Assembly (NCBI GenBank): GCA_017406005.1
Contig: JAFQZI010000150.1
Location: 1-64,000 of the forward strand
Direction of reading: 5' to 3'
DNA length: 64,000 nucleotides
Origin: Oscillospiraceae bacterium
Lineage (GTDB): Bacteria; Bacillota; Clostridia; Oscillospirales; Oscillospiraceae
How positions within the stretch are numbered: position 1 is the first letter of the stretch; each line of letters opens with the position of its first letter. The notes below the pieces were generated by a model. That model had not been told where the DNA came from. It made no database searches and was given only the letters and a program-made list of their open reading frames with translations. The translations under genes were made by a program, and so were the position numbers. Below are positions 25,775-36,430 of the stretch, in pieces.

Positions 25775-28700
25775 TTACTTAAAATACTGTACTGCCGCTT
25801 CAAACATGCGGATATCATAGTTACCCGGGACATTGCGGTAAAGCCCGCTGCCGATACGCTCGGAATGTCCCATCTTACCGAAGACGCGTCCGTCGGGCGA
25901 GGTGATGCCTTCTATACCAAAGATAGATCCATTCGGGTTAAAATGGACATCAGTACTGACCAATCCATCCAGATCGACATACTGCGTAGCAATCTGCCCG
26001 TTGGCTGCAAGAGATCGAACCTGTTCCTCATTTGCAAGGAAACGTCCCTCTCCGTGTGAAATAGGAACGCTATAGATCTCGCCAACCTCTGTAAAAGACA
26101 GCCAGGGAGATTTGTTTGAAGCAATGCGTGTTCGTACAATGCGTGACTGGTGCCGTCCAATACGGTTAAAGGTCAGGGTTGGGCTGTTCTCGTCTGTATC
26201 CACGATTTTGCCGTAAGGCACAAGCCCGAGCTTGATGAGCGCCTGGAATCCGTTACAGATACCGCATATCAAACCATCGCGCTGCTCCAGCAGCTCGGTT
26301 ACACCCTCTTTAACAGCAGAGGCGCGGAAGAAAGCCGTAATGAATTTGCCGGATCCGTCCGGCTCATCTCCACCGGAAAAACCGCCGGGGATAAAAATGA
26401 TCTGTGCATCTTTCAGTGCTGTAGCAAATCGATCCACGCTGAGGGCAATCCCGTCAGAGGAGAGGTTGTTAATCACCAAAATCTCCGGTTCGGCACCTGC
26501 GTCTCGTACAGCTTTGGCACTATCATATTCACAGTTTGTACCGGGGAAAGCCGGAATCAGCACCTTCGGCTTAGCGGTTTTAATCAGCGGCACGGGCCGA
26601 GTAGATGCATGGTAGGAAAAAGCTTCCGTCTGTGTTCCGAAATCCGGGATATTGCATGTGTATACCGACTCGAGCCGATCTTCATAGTTCTTCAGAAGCT
26701 CTTTAAAAGACACCGCTTCCGCCCTGAAAGAAAACAGCCCGTCATTTGTGAGCGTCCCGATATGCTCGGCGTCTGGAATATCCTCTGCCGATTCAAGCAG
26801 GAATGCGCCATAGTCATATCCAAAGATCGACTTCATGGACAGCCCGGATTCAAAACGAAAGCCCAGCCCGTTGCCGATACACATTTTGAATACAGCCTCA
26901 GCTACGCCGCCTATACCGGGAGTATAGCAGGCAATTGCACGGCCTTCACGCTGCAGTGCAGTGACCCGATTGAAAAGGGCGAGCAAAGAGTCAGCCACAG
27001 GGAGTCCGTCAACTCCATAGCTCGGAGCAAGACGGTACAGCCTATGCCCTTCTTTTTTGCACTCCGGAGATATAATGTTTTCCGTCTTTTCTGTTGTAAC
27101 CGCGAAAGAGACTAGTGTAGGTGGTACGTCGAGCTGTTCAAAGCTGCCGCTCATCGAATCTTTGCCGCCGATTGCAGCAACTCCGAATTCCATCTGTGCC
27201 CGGAACGCACCGAGCAGTGCAGCGAGTGGCTTGCCCCAACGCCTTGGCTCCTTGCCGAGGCGCTCGAAGTATTCCTGAAAGCTCAGATAAACGTCCTTAT
27301 ACTCTGCTCCTGTAGCTACCAGCTTGCACAGCGACTCAACCACCGCAAGGTATGCCCCGTGATAGGGGCTTTTTTCTGCGATAAAGGGATTATACCCCCA
27401 CGCCATCAGGGAACAATCGTCGGTATGTTTTTTCTCCATCGAAATCTTCTGTACCATGGCCTGAACAGGTGTAAGCTGATACTTTCCGCCGAAAGGCATG
27501 AGCACAGTCCCCGCACCGATGGTAGAGTCAAAACGTTCCGACAGGCCGCGCTTTGAGCAGCTGTTGAGATCGGAAACAAGGTTACATAGGTTCTCTGTGA
27601 AGCCTCCTGATATTTCTTTCCTGTAAACCTGAGGTGCCGCCACAGCGGCAGTTATATGCTTTCTCGCACCGTTTGTATCCAGGAAGGCACGGCTGAGATC
27701 CACAATGGTCACACCGTTCCAATGCATCCTGAGGCGTGGTTCCGCTGTAACGACGGCCATCGGGCATGCCTGCAGATTTTCACCCTCCGCGAGAGAGAGA
27801 AACCTGGCAACATCCTGTTCTTCTACAACGACTGCCATGCGCTCCTGTGATTCGCTGATGGCAAGTTCCGTACCGTCAAGTCCTTCATATTTGCGGGGGA
27901 CCTGATTGAGAAAAATATCCAGGCCTTCAGCGAGTTCTCCGATAGCGACGGAAACGCCGCCCGCTCCAAAGTCGTTGCAGCGCTTGATAAGGCGGCAGGC
28001 GTCTCCGTTCCGGAACAGGCGCTGAAGCTTGCGTTCTTCGGGGGCGTTCCCCTTCTGAACTTCGGCTCCGCATGTTTCGACAGAATGTGCATTGTGCGCC
28101 TTTGAGGAACCGGTTGCGCCGCCGATCCCGTCACGTCCGGTACTGCCCCCAAGAAGGATTACCACATCCCCCGGTTCCGGACGCTCACGCCGTACATTTT
28201 CTGCAGGTGCAGCGGCGATAACCGCGCCGATCTCCATTCGTTTGGCAGCATAGCCCGGGTGGTAGAGCTCATCTACTATTCCGGTTGCAAGCCCGATCTG
28301 ATTGCCGTAGGAGGAATAACCAGCTGCGGCAGTGGTAACAAGCTTTCGCTGCGGGAGTTTTCCCGGGATCGTTTCACTCACCGGAACAGTCGGATCCGCA
28401 GCGCCTGTGATGCGCATTGCACCATAAACATAGGACCTCCCGGAAAGGGGATCTCGGATTGCCCCGCCGATGCAAGTTGCTGCACCTCCGAAGGGCTCGA
28501 TCTCAGTTGGGTGATTGTGCGTTTCGTTTTTGAACAGCAGCAGCCAGGGTTCGGGTTTCCCGTCGATATCGACGGTGATCTTTACCGTGCAGGCATTGAT
28601 CTCTTCACTCTCGTCGAGTTTGTCAAGTTTGCCGCTTTTACGCAGATGTTTGACTGCAAGTGTTGCGAGATCCATGAGGCAGACAGGCTTTGTCCGACCG

Positions 28701-29464
28701 AGTGCCTCGCGGGTGCGGAGATAGTCCTCATAGGTGTTCTGCAGCAGTTCATCTTCAAAATACACATTGTCGATTACTGTATTGAAAGTGGTATGGCGGC
28801 AGTGGTCCGACCAGTAGGTGTCAAGCACCCGCAGCTCAGTAATCGTCGGCTCACGCCCTTCCGAGCGAAAATACTCCTGGCAGAAAGCTACGTCGTCTGC
28901 ATCCATGGCCAGACCATACCGACGCACATAGTCCTCGAGCTCTGCGCGGTCCAGGGATGTGAAGCCAGTCAATGTCTCAACACTGGTGGGGATCGCATAA
29001 CGGAGTGCGAGTGTCTCTGGTTTTTCCAGTGCTGCCTCGCGGGCCTCCACGGGATTAATCACATATTTTTTGATCTCCGCGAGCTCTTTGTCATTAAGCT
29101 TTCCATAAAGTGCATAGACTTTTGCAGAGCGCACCAAAGGCCGCTCCCCTTGGGAGAGGATCTGGATACATTGAGCGGCGGAGTCTGCCCGCTGATCAAA
29201 CTGCCCAGGGAGATATTCTACAGCGAAGACCGATGCATTTGGAAATGCAGGTTCCTCGTACACAATATCAAGTTGTGGCTCTGAGAAGACCGTTCGAACC
29301 GCATAATCAAAGAGCTTGCGGCTGATCCCCTCTGCGTCATAACGGTTGAGAATCCGCACAGTTTCAAGAGATTCTATGCCAAGCAGGGATTGGGCTTCGC
29401 TCAGCAGCGATCGCGCTTCGTTATCCAGCCCCTCTCTTTTTTCAACATAAATTCGATAGACCAT
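25775..29464 (-). CDS. purL: Phosphoribosylformylglycinamidine synthase, single-chain
   Basis: A 1229-residue single polypeptide containing the synthase and glutaminase parts (FGAR + Gln + ATP to FGAM). The C-terminal class I glutaminase has its nucleophile in [14 protein letters not shown] and the His-Glu pair in ISHGEGRF; the start of that domain is [14 protein letters not shown]. The single-chain form of about 1230-1260 residues is the clostridial type, unlike the three-gene purSQL of Bacillus. ATG 29464 ([12 protein letters not shown]) is chosen because a longer frame only covers purD. The purD stop is 1 base away. Confidence 0.96.
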   Translation of the reverse strand: MVYRIYVEKREGLDNEARSLLSEAQSLLGIESLETVRILNRYDAEGISRKLFDYAVRTVFSEPQLDIVYEEPAFPNASVFAVEYLPGQFDQRADSAAQCIQILSQGERPLVRSAKVYALYGKLNDKELAEIKKYVINPVEAREAALEKPETLALRYAIPTSVETLTGFTSLDRAELEDYVRRYGLAMDADDVAFCQEYFRSEGREPTITELRVLDTYWSDHCRHTTFNTVIDNVYFEDELLQNTYEDYLRTREALGRTKPVCLMDLATLAVKHLRKSGKLDKLDESEEINACTVKITVDIDGKPEPWLLLFKNETHNHPTEIEPFGGAATCIGGAIRDPLSGRSYVYGAMRITGAADPTVPVSETIPGKLPQRKLVTTAAAGYSSYGNQIGLATGIVDELYHPGYAAKRMEIGAVIAAAPAENVRRERPEPGDVVILLGGSTGRDGIGGATGSSKAHNAHSVETCGAEVQKGNAPEERKLQRLFRNGDACRLIKRCNDFGAGGVSVAIGELAEGLDIFLNQVPRKYEGLDGTELAISESQERMAVVVEEQDVARFLSLAEGENLQACPMAVVTAEPRLRMHWNGVTIVDLSRAFLDTNGARKHITAAVAAPQVYRKEISGGFTENLCNLVSDLNSCSKRGLSERFDSTIGAGTVLMPFGGKYQLTPVQAMVQKISMEKKHTDDCSLMAWGYNPFIAEKSPYHGAYLAVVESLCKLVATGAEYKDVYLSFQEYFERLGKEPRRWGKPLAALLGAFRAQMEFGVAAIGGKDSMSGSFEQLDVPPTLVSFAVTTEKTENIISPECKKEGHRLYRLAPSYGVDGLPVADSLLALFNRVTALQREGRAIACYTPGIGGVAEAVFKMCIGNGLGFRFESGLSMKSIFGYDYGAFLLESAEDIPDAEHIGTLTNDGLFSFRAEAVSFKELLKNYEDRLESVYTCNIPDFGTQTEAFSYHASTRPVPLIKTAKPKVLIPAFPGTNCEYDSAKAVRDAGAEPEILVINNLSSDGIALSVDRFATALKDAQIIFIPGGFSGGDEPDGSGKFITAFFRASAVKEGVTELLEQRDGLICGICNGFQALIKLGLVPYGKIVDTDENSPTLTFNRIGRHQSRIVRTRIASNKSPWLSFTEVGEIYSVPISHGEGRFLANEEQVRSLAANGQIATQYVDLDGLVSTDVHFNPNGSIFGIEGITSPDGRVFGKMGHSERIGSGLYRNVPGNYDIRMFEAAVQYFK

Positions 29465-29465
29465 C

Positions 29466-30734
29466 TCAACCCTCTTTTGCCGCCATGGCTCTTGCGCCGA
29501 TATCCCGGCGACAGTATTTGTTTTCAAAGCAAACCTGATCCGCGATTTCATAGGCATCCCGGATTGCTTTCGGCAGTGTCTCCGCCACGGCAGTGCAGCC
29601 AACAACACGTCCGCCGTTTGTAACGAGCTGCCCGTCTTTGATTGCAGCGCCGGCGACATAGACCTTATTCAGAATGGCTTCCGGGATCTCAAGCGGGAAT
29701 CCCTTTTCATAATGTTCCGGATAACCTTTAGAAGCCAGAATCACACAGCAGGCGTGTTTTTTGCTGAAGCAAACCTTCGCATCAGAAAGATGCTCCTCAG
29801 TCACAGCGCGCATCACCGTCAGCAGATCACTCTCCAACAGCGGAAGCACCACTTGCGTCTCCGGATCCCCAAAGCGGCAGTTGTACTCAATCACTTTCGG
29901 GCCGTCTTTGGTAATCATCAGGCCGAAGTACAGACAGCCTTTGAAGCAACGGCCTTCAGCATTCATTGCCCGGATCGTCGGGAGGAAAATCTCCTCCATA
30001 CAGCGTTTCGCAACCTCATCCGTATAATACGGGTTCGGAGCAATCGTACCCATACCGCCGGTGTTGAGCCCCGCATCGCCATCGAGCGCACGTTTGTGAT
30101 CCATGGAGGAAACCATAGGAACAAGCGTCTTTCCGTCCGTAAAGGCCAGCACGGAAACTTCCGGCCCCTCAAGGAATTCCTCAATGACTACTCGCTCTCC
30201 GCTCTTGCCGAATTTACCTCCCTGCATCATATCGGTGATAGTCTGGCGTGCCTCCTCCCGGCTTTCCGCAATGATTACACCTTTGCCGAGTGCCAGCCCG
30301 TCTGCTTTTATCACCATAGGCAGTGAGGCTGTTTCTGCATATCGCAGGGCATCTTGCAGATTGCTGAAGCTCTCAAAGCGGGCAGTTGGGATACCGTATT
30401 TTTTCATGAGGTTCTTCGAAAAGACTTTGCTGCCTTCAATAATAGCAGCATTTGCGCGTGGACCAAAACATGGAATGCCCTCCTCTTCCAGGGCATCTAC
30501 ACAACCGAGTACCAGCGGATCGTCCGGTGTTACAACAGCATAATCGATTTTTTTTTCAACAGCAAAGTCTCGAATGGCCGGAATATCCTTTGCACCGATA
30601 GCAACACACTCTGCATCTGCAGCGATTCCACCATTGCCGGGGAGAACATATATTTCTGTTACTTCAGGGTTTTCTTTCAGTTTTTTGATGACGGCGTGTT
30701 CACGCCCGCCGCCGCCAACGACCAGAAGTTTCAT
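29466..30734 (-). CDS. purD: Phosphoribosylamine-glycine ligase
   Basis: A 422-residue ATP-grasp enzyme making GAR from phosphoribosylamine, glycine and ATP. It begins MKLLVVGGGGREHA and carries the GLALGKGVIIAESREEA and EYNCRFGDPETQ motifs. Length is normal. It lies 15 bases after the AICAR transformylase gene and before purL, out of biochemical order but in one tight transcript. Confidence 0.96.
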   Translation of the reverse strand: MKLLVVGGGGREHAVIKKLKENPEVTEIYVLPGNGGIAADAECVAIGAKDIPAIRDFAVEKKIDYAVVTPDDPLVLGCVDALEEEGIPCFGPRANAAIIEGSKVFSKNLMKKYGIPTARFESFSNLQDALRYAETASLPMVIKADGLALGKGVIIAESREEARQTITDMMQGGKFGKSGERVVIEEFLEGPEVSVLAFTDGKTLVPMVSSMDHKRALDGDAGLNTGGMGTIAPNPYYTDEVAKRCMEEIFLPTIRAMNAEGRCFKGCLYFGLMITKDGPKVIEYNCRFGDPETQVVLPLLESDLLTVMRAVTEEHLSDAKVCFSKKHACCVILASKGYPEHYEKGFPLEIPEAILNKVYVAGAAIKDGQLVTNGGRVVGCTAVAETLPKAIRDAYEIADQVCFENKYCRRDIGARAMAAKEG

Positions 30735-30749
30735 TCCCGGTCCTCCGTA

Positions 30750-31928
30750 TCAGTGATGGAACAGCCGCATGCCGGTGAATGCCATGACCATACCGTACTT
30801 GTTTGCGGTCTCGATCACATGGTCGTCACGAATAGAGCCACCGGGCTCAGCGATGTACTGCACGCCGGACTTGCGGGCACGCTCCACATTGTCGCCAAAG
30901 GGGAAGAACGCATCAGAGCCGCAGGTAACACCGCTCTGTGTGGCAATCCAGGCCTTCTTCTCTTCTGCAGTCAATACCTCGGGTTTCACTTTGAAGACGC
31001 GCTGCCACTCACCCTCGCGTAGAATATCTTCGTACTCGTCGGACGTATAAATATCGATGGCATTGTCGCGGTCAGGACGGCGAATGCCGTCGACAAATGC
31101 AAGGCCCAGCACCTTCGGATGCTGACGCAGGTACCAGTTGTCAGCCTTCTGTCCTGCAAGGCGGGTGCAATGGATGCGGCTTTGCTGTCCAGCTCCGACG
31201 CCGATGGCTTGCCCGTCTTTGACATAGCAGACGGAGTTTGATTGGGTGTATTTGAGAGTGATAAGTGAAACGATCATATCAATCTTCGCCTGTTCGGGCA
31301 GCTCTTTGTTCTCTGTGACGAGATTGGACAACAGGCTTTCGTCGATTTTGAAGTTGTTGTGGCCCTGCTCAAAGGTAACACCAAAGACGTCTTTGCACTC
31401 CTGCTCGGCCGGGATATAGGTAGGGTCGATCTGTACAACATTGTAATTACCTTTTTTCTTGGTACGCAGGATTGCCAGTGCCTCCTCAGTATAATCAGGA
31501 GCGATCACCCCGTCGGAAACCTCGTCCTTGAGATAGGCGGCCGTTGCAGCGTCACAGGTCTCACTCAACGCAGCCCAGTCACCATAGGAACAGAGGCGGT
31601 CGGCACCGCGTGCCCGAATATAAGCGCAGGCAATCGGGGAAAGCTCGGCACCCTCTGCAACAAAGTAGATGTGTCTGTCCGTCTCGGAAAGCGGCAAGCC
31701 AACAGCTGCGCCGGCGGGTGAGACATGCTTGAAGGATGCGGCGGATGGCAAGCCTGTAGCTTCTTTCAGTTCTTTAACGAGTTGCCAGGAGTTCAAAGCA
31801 TCGAGAAAATTGATATAGCCGGGGCGGCCGTTGAGCACTGCGACGGGCAGCTCCGAACCGTTCTTCATATAAATACGTGCAGGTTTTTGATTGGGATTGC
31901 AGCCATATTTGAGTTCAAATTCTTTCAT
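30750..31928 (-). CDS. AICAR formyltransferase (stand-alone PurH C-terminal activity)
   Basis: A 392-residue protein covering only the AICAR transformylase half of PurH; the usual N-terminal IMP cyclohydrolase (MGS-like) domain is missing. It begins FELKYGCNPNQKPA and carries SFKHVSPAGAA, the signature of the transformylase domain with the conserved Lys-His pair. It transfers formyl from 10-formyl-THF to AICAR giving FAICAR. Ring closure must be done by the PurO-type protein encoded 3 bases upstream, which compensates for the missing domain. Confidence 0.92.
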   Translation of the reverse strand: MKEFELKYGCNPNQKPARIYMKNGSELPVAVLNGRPGYINFLDALNSWQLVKELKEATGLPSAASFKHVSPAGAAVGLPLSETDRHIYFVAEGAELSPIACAYIRARGADRLCSYGDWAALSETCDAATAAYLKDEVSDGVIAPDYTEEALAILRTKKKGNYNVVQIDPTYIPAEQECKDVFGVTFEQGHNNFKIDESLLSNLVTENKELPEQAKIDMIVSLITLKYTQSNSVCYVKDGQAIGVGAGQQSRIHCTRLAGQKADNWYLRQHPKVLGLAFVDGIRRPDRDNAIDIYTSDEYEDILREGEWQRVFKVKPEVLTAEEKKAWIATQSGVTCGSDAFFPFGDNVERARKSGVQYIAEPGGSIRDDHVIETANKYGMVMAFTGMRLFHH

Positions 31929-31931
31929 GTT

Positions 31932-32564
31932 TCAGTCCCCCAGATGTTTATTGAAAAGCCGGACCTCGCCGTTTACATTCGTATAGAGCGAGACCTTGTT
32001 GTCAAAATTCAGTGCCTGCCAGACCTGTTCCGGCTCTGGCATATCGATTTGCTTCGGTTCACCGGTAAAGCTTGGCAACGGAGAGCCGTCTCCCTGATAG
32101 GTGCTGATAAAGTAACCTTTTCCTTCGTCGCAGCCCTCATAGTCATAAGTGCAGCGCAGGCAGCGTCCATCCACCCGCTTGAGAATGGAGAGGGAAAAGC
32201 TGCCGTCCTTGTTCAGAATGGCAGAAATACGCGGCGTCCAGTTCGGCTCATCCGGCTCATATTCACGCGTTGCAAGGGCTGCACGAAAATCGCCCATTTC
32301 GCAAATGGTGTCAGTCTGGTTGCCGTTCGTGACAACAAGGCTTGTGCCCATGGAACGTACCGGATGGTAGATAATAAGGCTGGGATCCGTGAGCTTTGCA
32401 GGCTCGAAGGCTTCAGTGCGGATACCGTCGTCGGTCAGTGCGAAAATACGGTTGCGGCTATTCTCGCTGCGCCCCATAATGAAGTAGTACACTCTGTTTT
32501 TGCCGACAGCAATACCTCTGCCGGGATAAGAAGTGGTTTTCAGAAAATCCAGGAAATCGATCAT
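31932..32564 (-). CDS. purO: IMP cyclohydrolase, PurO type
   Basis: A 210-residue protein resembling archaeal PurO-like IMP cyclohydrolases (PF07826), closing FAICAR to IMP. Recognisable segments are the N-terminal YPGRGIAVGKN, YYFIMGRSENSRNR and the mid-protein VTNGNQTDTI. It overlaps purN by 4 bases (ATGA) and directly precedes the stand-alone AICAR transformylase, together replacing bifunctional PurH. Family assignment rests on these motifs and context; no alignment was run. Confidence 0.85.
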   Translation of the reverse strand: MIDFLDFLKTTSYPGRGIAVGKNRVYYFIMGRSENSRNRIFALTDDGIRTEAFEPAKLTDPSLIIYHPVRSMGTSLVVTNGNQTDTICEMGDFRAALATREYEPDEPNWTPRISAILNKDGSFSLSILKRVDGRCLRCTYDYEGCDEGKGYFISTYQGDGSPLPSFTGEPKQIDMPEPEQVWQALNFDNKVSLYTNVNGEVRLFNKHLGD

Positions 32565-33181
32565 GCCTTATTCTCCTTTTTCTTTTGTATTTCGGCGGAT
32601 ATCAGCTCGGCAGCTTCAGGGAGGATGCGCCATTCCGCCTGTTCCATGACGCGCCTTTGCAGTATCTCCGGAGTGTCTCCGGGTTGTATATGGACGGGTT
32701 CCTGGAGAATGATCTGCCCACCGTCCGGGATCTCGTTGACATAGTGGACGGTCGCCCCGGTTACTTTGACACCGTAAGCAAGTGCCGCTTCGTGTACACG
32801 CAAGCCATAATAACCCTTACCGCAAAAAGAAGGGATCAGTGAGGGGTGAATATTTATGATTCGTTTTTCATAATGCCCGGTAAAACGGGCGGAGAGGATG
32901 CTCATAAAGCCGGCGAGTACGATTAGCTCGATACCATGGGAATCGAGAGCTGTCATCAGCGCTGTCTCGAATCCTTCCTGGCCACCACAATCTGAGCGGC
33001 AGAGCGTCATTGTTTCAATCCCGGCTTTTTTCGCACGCTCAAGGGCATAAGCGCCTGGTTTATTTGATACGACGAAAACAATCTCACCACTGCGGAGTTT
33101 TCCGCTTTCCTGTGCATCAATCAATGCCTGAAGGTTGGTGCCGCCGCCGGAAACCAGCACCGCAATTTTGGTTTTGTTCAT
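32561..33181 (-). CDS. purN: Phosphoribosylglycinamide formyltransferase
   Basis: A 206-residue GAR transformylase using 10-formyl-THF. Motifs: SGGGTNLQALID at the N-terminus, INIHPSLIPSF with the catalytic His, and GATVHYVNEIPDGG with the catalytic Asp. ATG 33181 (MNKTKIAVLVSGG) is chosen; the frame is open further upstream but that part lacks family similarity. It is separated from purM by 64 bases, the largest gap in the array. Confidence 0.95.
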   Translation of the reverse strand: MNKTKIAVLVSGGGTNLQALIDAQESGKLRSGEIVFVVSNKPGAYALERAKKAGIETMTLCRSDCGGQEGFETALMTALDSHGIELIVLAGFMSILSARFTGHYEKRIINIHPSLIPSFCGKGYYGLRVHEAALAYGVKVTGATVHYVNEIPDGGQIILQEPVHIQPGDTPEILQRRVMEQAEWRILPEAAELISAEIQKKKENKA

Positions 33182-33245
33182 GCTTCCTGCCTTCCTTTCA
33201 GTGCCTGAATGGCAGGAATGCAAAGCTGGTCGAGCAATGGTGCTT

Positions 33246-34283
33246 TTACAACAGACACAGCTTTTCCTCCCCCATCCGAATTTCCCCGATCGGATAGGCA
33301 TCGATACCCTGCCTTGATAGTGTTTCCAATGCGCGATCAGCACTATCATAGGAGACGATAAGGCTCATACCCACACCCATGTTGAACGTGTTGAACATAT
33401 CCCGCTCAGGGATATTGCCGATGCTCTGAATCATGCTGAAAATGGCCGGCGTGCGTACTGCGGCTTTTTCAACAACAGCACAGAGCCCATCCGGGACTGA
33501 CCTTGGAATGTTCTCATAGAATCCCCCACCGGTAATGTGGCTGATCCCGTGAACTTCAGCTGTTTCGAGAACAGCAAGGACCGGTTTGACATAAATGCAG
33601 GTCGGCGTCAGCAATGCTTTGCCCAGGCTTGTCCCGAGTTCCGGGATCTCCCGCCCGAGATCGGTATGCTCCACATCGAACACTTTCCTTACGAGGGAAT
33701 AGCCATTGGAATGCACACCGCTTGAGGGGAGCGCAAGCAGAACATCGCCGGGTCGGACATATGATTTGTCCAGGATTTTCGCCCTATCAACAATGCCGAC
33801 GGAAAAGCCCGCCAGATCATAGTCATCCGGCTGCATGGTACCGGGATGCTCAGCCGTCTCACCACCGATGAGTGCGCAGCCCGCCTGCACGCAGCCTTCT
33901 GCCACGCCGGAGACCAGAGCGGCTACTTTTTCCGGGTCGTTTTTGCCTATAGCAATATAGTCGAGAAAGAATAAGGGCTTTGCACCGCAACAGACAATGT
34001 CGTTAACACACATGGCAACACAGTCAATGCCTACCGTATCGTGCTTTCCCATGAGTTGCGCGATACGCTGTTTGGTACCGACGCCGTCAGTGCCGGAGAC
34101 CAGCACTGGTTCCTGTAACCCCTTGAGCTTTGGAGCAAAGAGGCCACCAAAGCCACCGATATCGGACACCACACCGGGAATAAAGGTGCGTTCAACATGC
34201 TGTTTCATCAAGCGAACGCCTTCGTAGCCGGCCTCTATATTGACACCTGCCGCGGCATAGGAGGCGGAATGCGAATGCTTCAT
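33246..34283 (-). CDS. purM: Phosphoribosylformylglycinamidine cyclo-ligase
   Basis: A 345-residue AIR synthetase with the ATP/substrate motif SGTDGVGTKQRIA, MCVNDIVCCGAKPLFFLDY and the C-terminal FNMGVGMSLIV. It begins at tandem ATGs (34286 and 34283); the second is better spaced from AAGGAA. It abuts the purF stop and is probably co-translated. Confidence 0.95.
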   Translation of the reverse strand: MKHSHSASYAAAGVNIEAGYEGVRLMKQHVERTFIPGVVSDIGGFGGLFAPKLKGLQEPVLVSGTDGVGTKQRIAQLMGKHDTVGIDCVAMCVNDIVCCGAKPLFFLDYIAIGKNDPEKVAALVSGVAEGCVQAGCALIGGETAEHPGTMQPDDYDLAGFSVGIVDRAKILDKSYVRPGDVLLALPSSGVHSNGYSLVRKVFDVEHTDLGREIPELGTSLGKALLTPTCIYVKPVLAVLETAEVHGISHITGGGFYENIPRSVPDGLCAVVEKAAVRTPAIFSMIQSIGNIPERDMFNTFNMGVGMSLIVSYDSADRALETLSRQGIDAYPIGEIRMGEEKLCLL

Positions 34284-34287
34284 CATT

Positions 34288-35712
34288 TTATTCCTTTCCG
34301 TTCCAACAATAGGTGCAGATTTTGTCCCGGTCAATGCCGATGGCTTCCAGAAGGCTGTCGAGGGACTGGTACCCGAGAGAATCGAAACCCAGCTTCTCGC
34401 AGATACTGTGCAGCAGGCATTGGCCACGTTCGGTGGAAGAATCGGCATACTCATTGAGATGTGCTTCACCCTCTTCGCCCTCTATTTCGCGAATGATCCG
34501 ACGAGCAAGAAGATCCATGTCGGAATTGTTACGGGAAAAATTGAGGTATTTGCAGGCATACATAATGGGCGGGCAAGCTGAACGCATATGTACTTCGGCC
34601 GCACCGGACTCATAGAGAAATTCCACCGTGCTCTGCAGTTGTGTACCGCGGACAATCGAATCGTCTACAAACAGCAGCTTTTTCCCCTCTATCAGCTCTG
34701 GCACAGGAATTTGCTTCATCTTGGCCACCTGATCCCGTATGGACTGCTGTGCAGGCATAAAGGAGCGGGGCCAGGTCGGGGTATACTTTACGAAGGGGCG
34801 CGCAAACGGCTTCCCGCTGCGATTTGCAAAGCCGATAGCATGGGGTACACCTGAATCGGGCACGCCGGCTACATAATCCACCTTTGGCAGGCTGCCGCGT
34901 GCAACCTCGTCGCGAGCCATAATCTCCCCATTACGCATACGCATGACCTCGACGTTAACACCTTCATAGTTTGAATTCGGGTAGCCGTAGTAGGTCCAGA
35001 GGAAAGCACAGATTTTCATGTCCTTCCCAGCAGGCGAAAGTACCTCCCAGCCATCGGCAGTAATACGCAGGATTTCTGCCGGGCCGAGCTCGTAGACTGT
35101 TTGATAGCCGAGCTTCTGGTAGGCAAACGACTCAAAGGATACACAGCAGCCGTCCGCATCCTTTCCGAGCAGTACCGGTAGGCGGCCATACCGATCACGC
35201 CCTGCTATGAGTGAGCCATCGGCGCACATAAGAAGCACGGATAGTGAGCCATCGATAACTTCCTGTGCGTGGAGAATGCCCTCTGTCAGACTTTCGCACT
35301 GGTTGATGAGTGAGGCAACGAGTTCTGTAGTGTTAACACGCCCAGAACCCATAGCCATAAACTGATGTCCGTGATCGGAAAAATAGGTATTTACAAGCTC
35401 CTCGGCATTGTTGATCTGCCCTACTGTGATAATGGCGTAGAGCCCAAGATGGGAGCGGATCAGCAGAGGCTGAGGATCCGTATCACTGATGCAGCCAATG
35501 CCAATGTTCCCGGCAAAGTCCGTCAGATCCTTTTCAAACCGTGTACGAAAAGGAGTATTGGCAATAGAGTGGATCTCCCGGGTACAGCTGCCGTCCTCAT
35601 TCAGAACGGCAATACCTGCGCTTCGGGTTCCAAGGTGACTATGGTAATCCGTACCAAAGAAAACATCCAACACAATGTCGCGGTGTGAAACCGCGCCGAA
35701 GAAACCACCCAT
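34288..35712 (-). CDS. purF: Amidophosphoribosyltransferase homologue lacking the glutaminase cysteine
   Basis: A 474-residue PurF-family protein. The C-terminal PRTase domain is intact, with the PRPP loop LFVDDSIVRGTQLQ near residues 347-360. The N-terminal Ntn glutaminase-like domain is altered. It starts Met-Gly-Gly-Phe-Phe-Gly instead of Met-Cys-Gly, so the essential N-terminal nucleophile is absent, and the usual NG oxyanion segment is TVGQINNAEEL (96-105). The start is fixed by TAATG overlap with purC, so a missed upstream Cys is unlikely. It could use free ammonia, or the missing glutaminase could be supplied by another protein. It is the only purF-like gene in the window. Confidence 0.88.
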   Translation of the reverse strand: MGGFFGAVSHRDIVLDVFFGTDYHSHLGTRSAGIAVLNEDGSCTREIHSIANTPFRTRFEKDLTDFAGNIGIGCISDTDPQPLLIRSHLGLYAIITVGQINNAEELVNTYFSDHGHQFMAMGSGRVNTTELVASLINQCESLTEGILHAQEVIDGSLSVLLMCADGSLIAGRDRYGRLPVLLGKDADGCCVSFESFAYQKLGYQTVYELGPAEILRITADGWEVLSPAGKDMKICAFLWTYYGYPNSNYEGVNVEVMRMRNGEIMARDEVARGSLPKVDYVAGVPDSGVPHAIGFANRSGKPFARPFVKYTPTWPRSFMPAQQSIRDQVAKMKQIPVPELIEGKKLLFVDDSIVRGTQLQSTVEFLYESGAAEVHMRSACPPIMYACKYLNFSRNNSDMDLLARRIIREIEGEEGEAHLNEYADSSTERGQCLLHSICEKLGFDSLGYQSLDSLLEAIGIDRDKICTYCWNGKE

Positions 35713-36398
35713 TATGCGAAGAAGAGCCCGGAAAGGGTCATTGGATCAATGTACTTGCCGTCTTTATAAACACGCATATTCCCCGAAGCAATTTCATCAA
35801 TGAGCATGACCTTGCCCTCGGCATCATAGCCGTACTCGAACTTGATATCGTAGAGCACAAGACCACGCGCAGCCATCTCATCGGCAACAATCCTGGTGAT
35901 TTTCTGGGTCATATCCTTGATTTCGTCATACTGCTCTCCGGTCATAACACCGAGCACAATGAGACCATCTTTTGTGACAAGGGGATCTCCCTTTTCATCG
36001 TTTTTAAAGGTCATTTCAACATAGGCAGGCAGGTCAGCACCTTCCTCGACATATTCACCATAGCGGCGCAGGAAAGAACCGACAGCTTTGTAGCGGCAAA
36101 TAACCTCGAGCCCGTGGCCGAACACCTTGGCAGGCAGCACTTCCATCGTGGTCTCCTTCAGATCAGCACTCACAAAATGGGTGCGGATACCTGCGGCGTT
36201 GACCTTTTCGAAGAAATAAACAGACATGCGCAGATTCACGTCTCCTACGCCGTCAATGGTAAGGCCTACAGAATTCTCACCGGGGTCAAATACCCCATCC
36301 TTTCCGGTACAGTCGTCTTTAAACTTGAGCAGATAGTTACCGTTGTCGAGTGCATATACATTCTTGGTTTTTCCGGTGTAAACGAGCTTTCTTTCCAT
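35712..36398 (-). CDS. purC: SAICAR synthase
   Basis: A 228-residue phosphoribosylaminoimidazole-succinocarboxamide synthase, ATP-dependent, joining CAIR with aspartate. Motifs: [11 protein letters not shown] at the N-terminus, [14 protein letters not shown], and the C-terminal [10 protein letters not shown]. Length is normal. Its stop overlaps the purF start (TAATG). Confidence 0.95.
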   Translation of the reverse strand: MERKLVYTGKTKNVYALDNGNYLLKFKDDCTGKDGVFDPGENSVGLTIDGVGDVNLRMSVYFFEKVNAAGIRTHFVSADLKETTMEVLPAKVFGHGLEVICRYKAVGSFLRRYGEYVEEGADLPAYVEMTFKNDEKGDPLVTKDGLIVLGVMTGEQYDEIKDMTQKITRIVADEMAARGLVLYDIKFEYGYDAEGKVMLIDEIASGNMRVYKDGKYIDPMTLSGLFFA

Positions 36399-36430
36399 GA
36401 TTGATTCTCCTTTATTCTAAGATGGGGTTC

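Noticed and set aside
33182..33245. A short protein-like frame in the purM-purN gap whose TGA overlaps the purN ATG
   Set aside because: The overlap resembles other junctions and could hint at a frameshifted purM tail. But PurM already has a normal C-terminus, and 20 codons are too few to support a claim.
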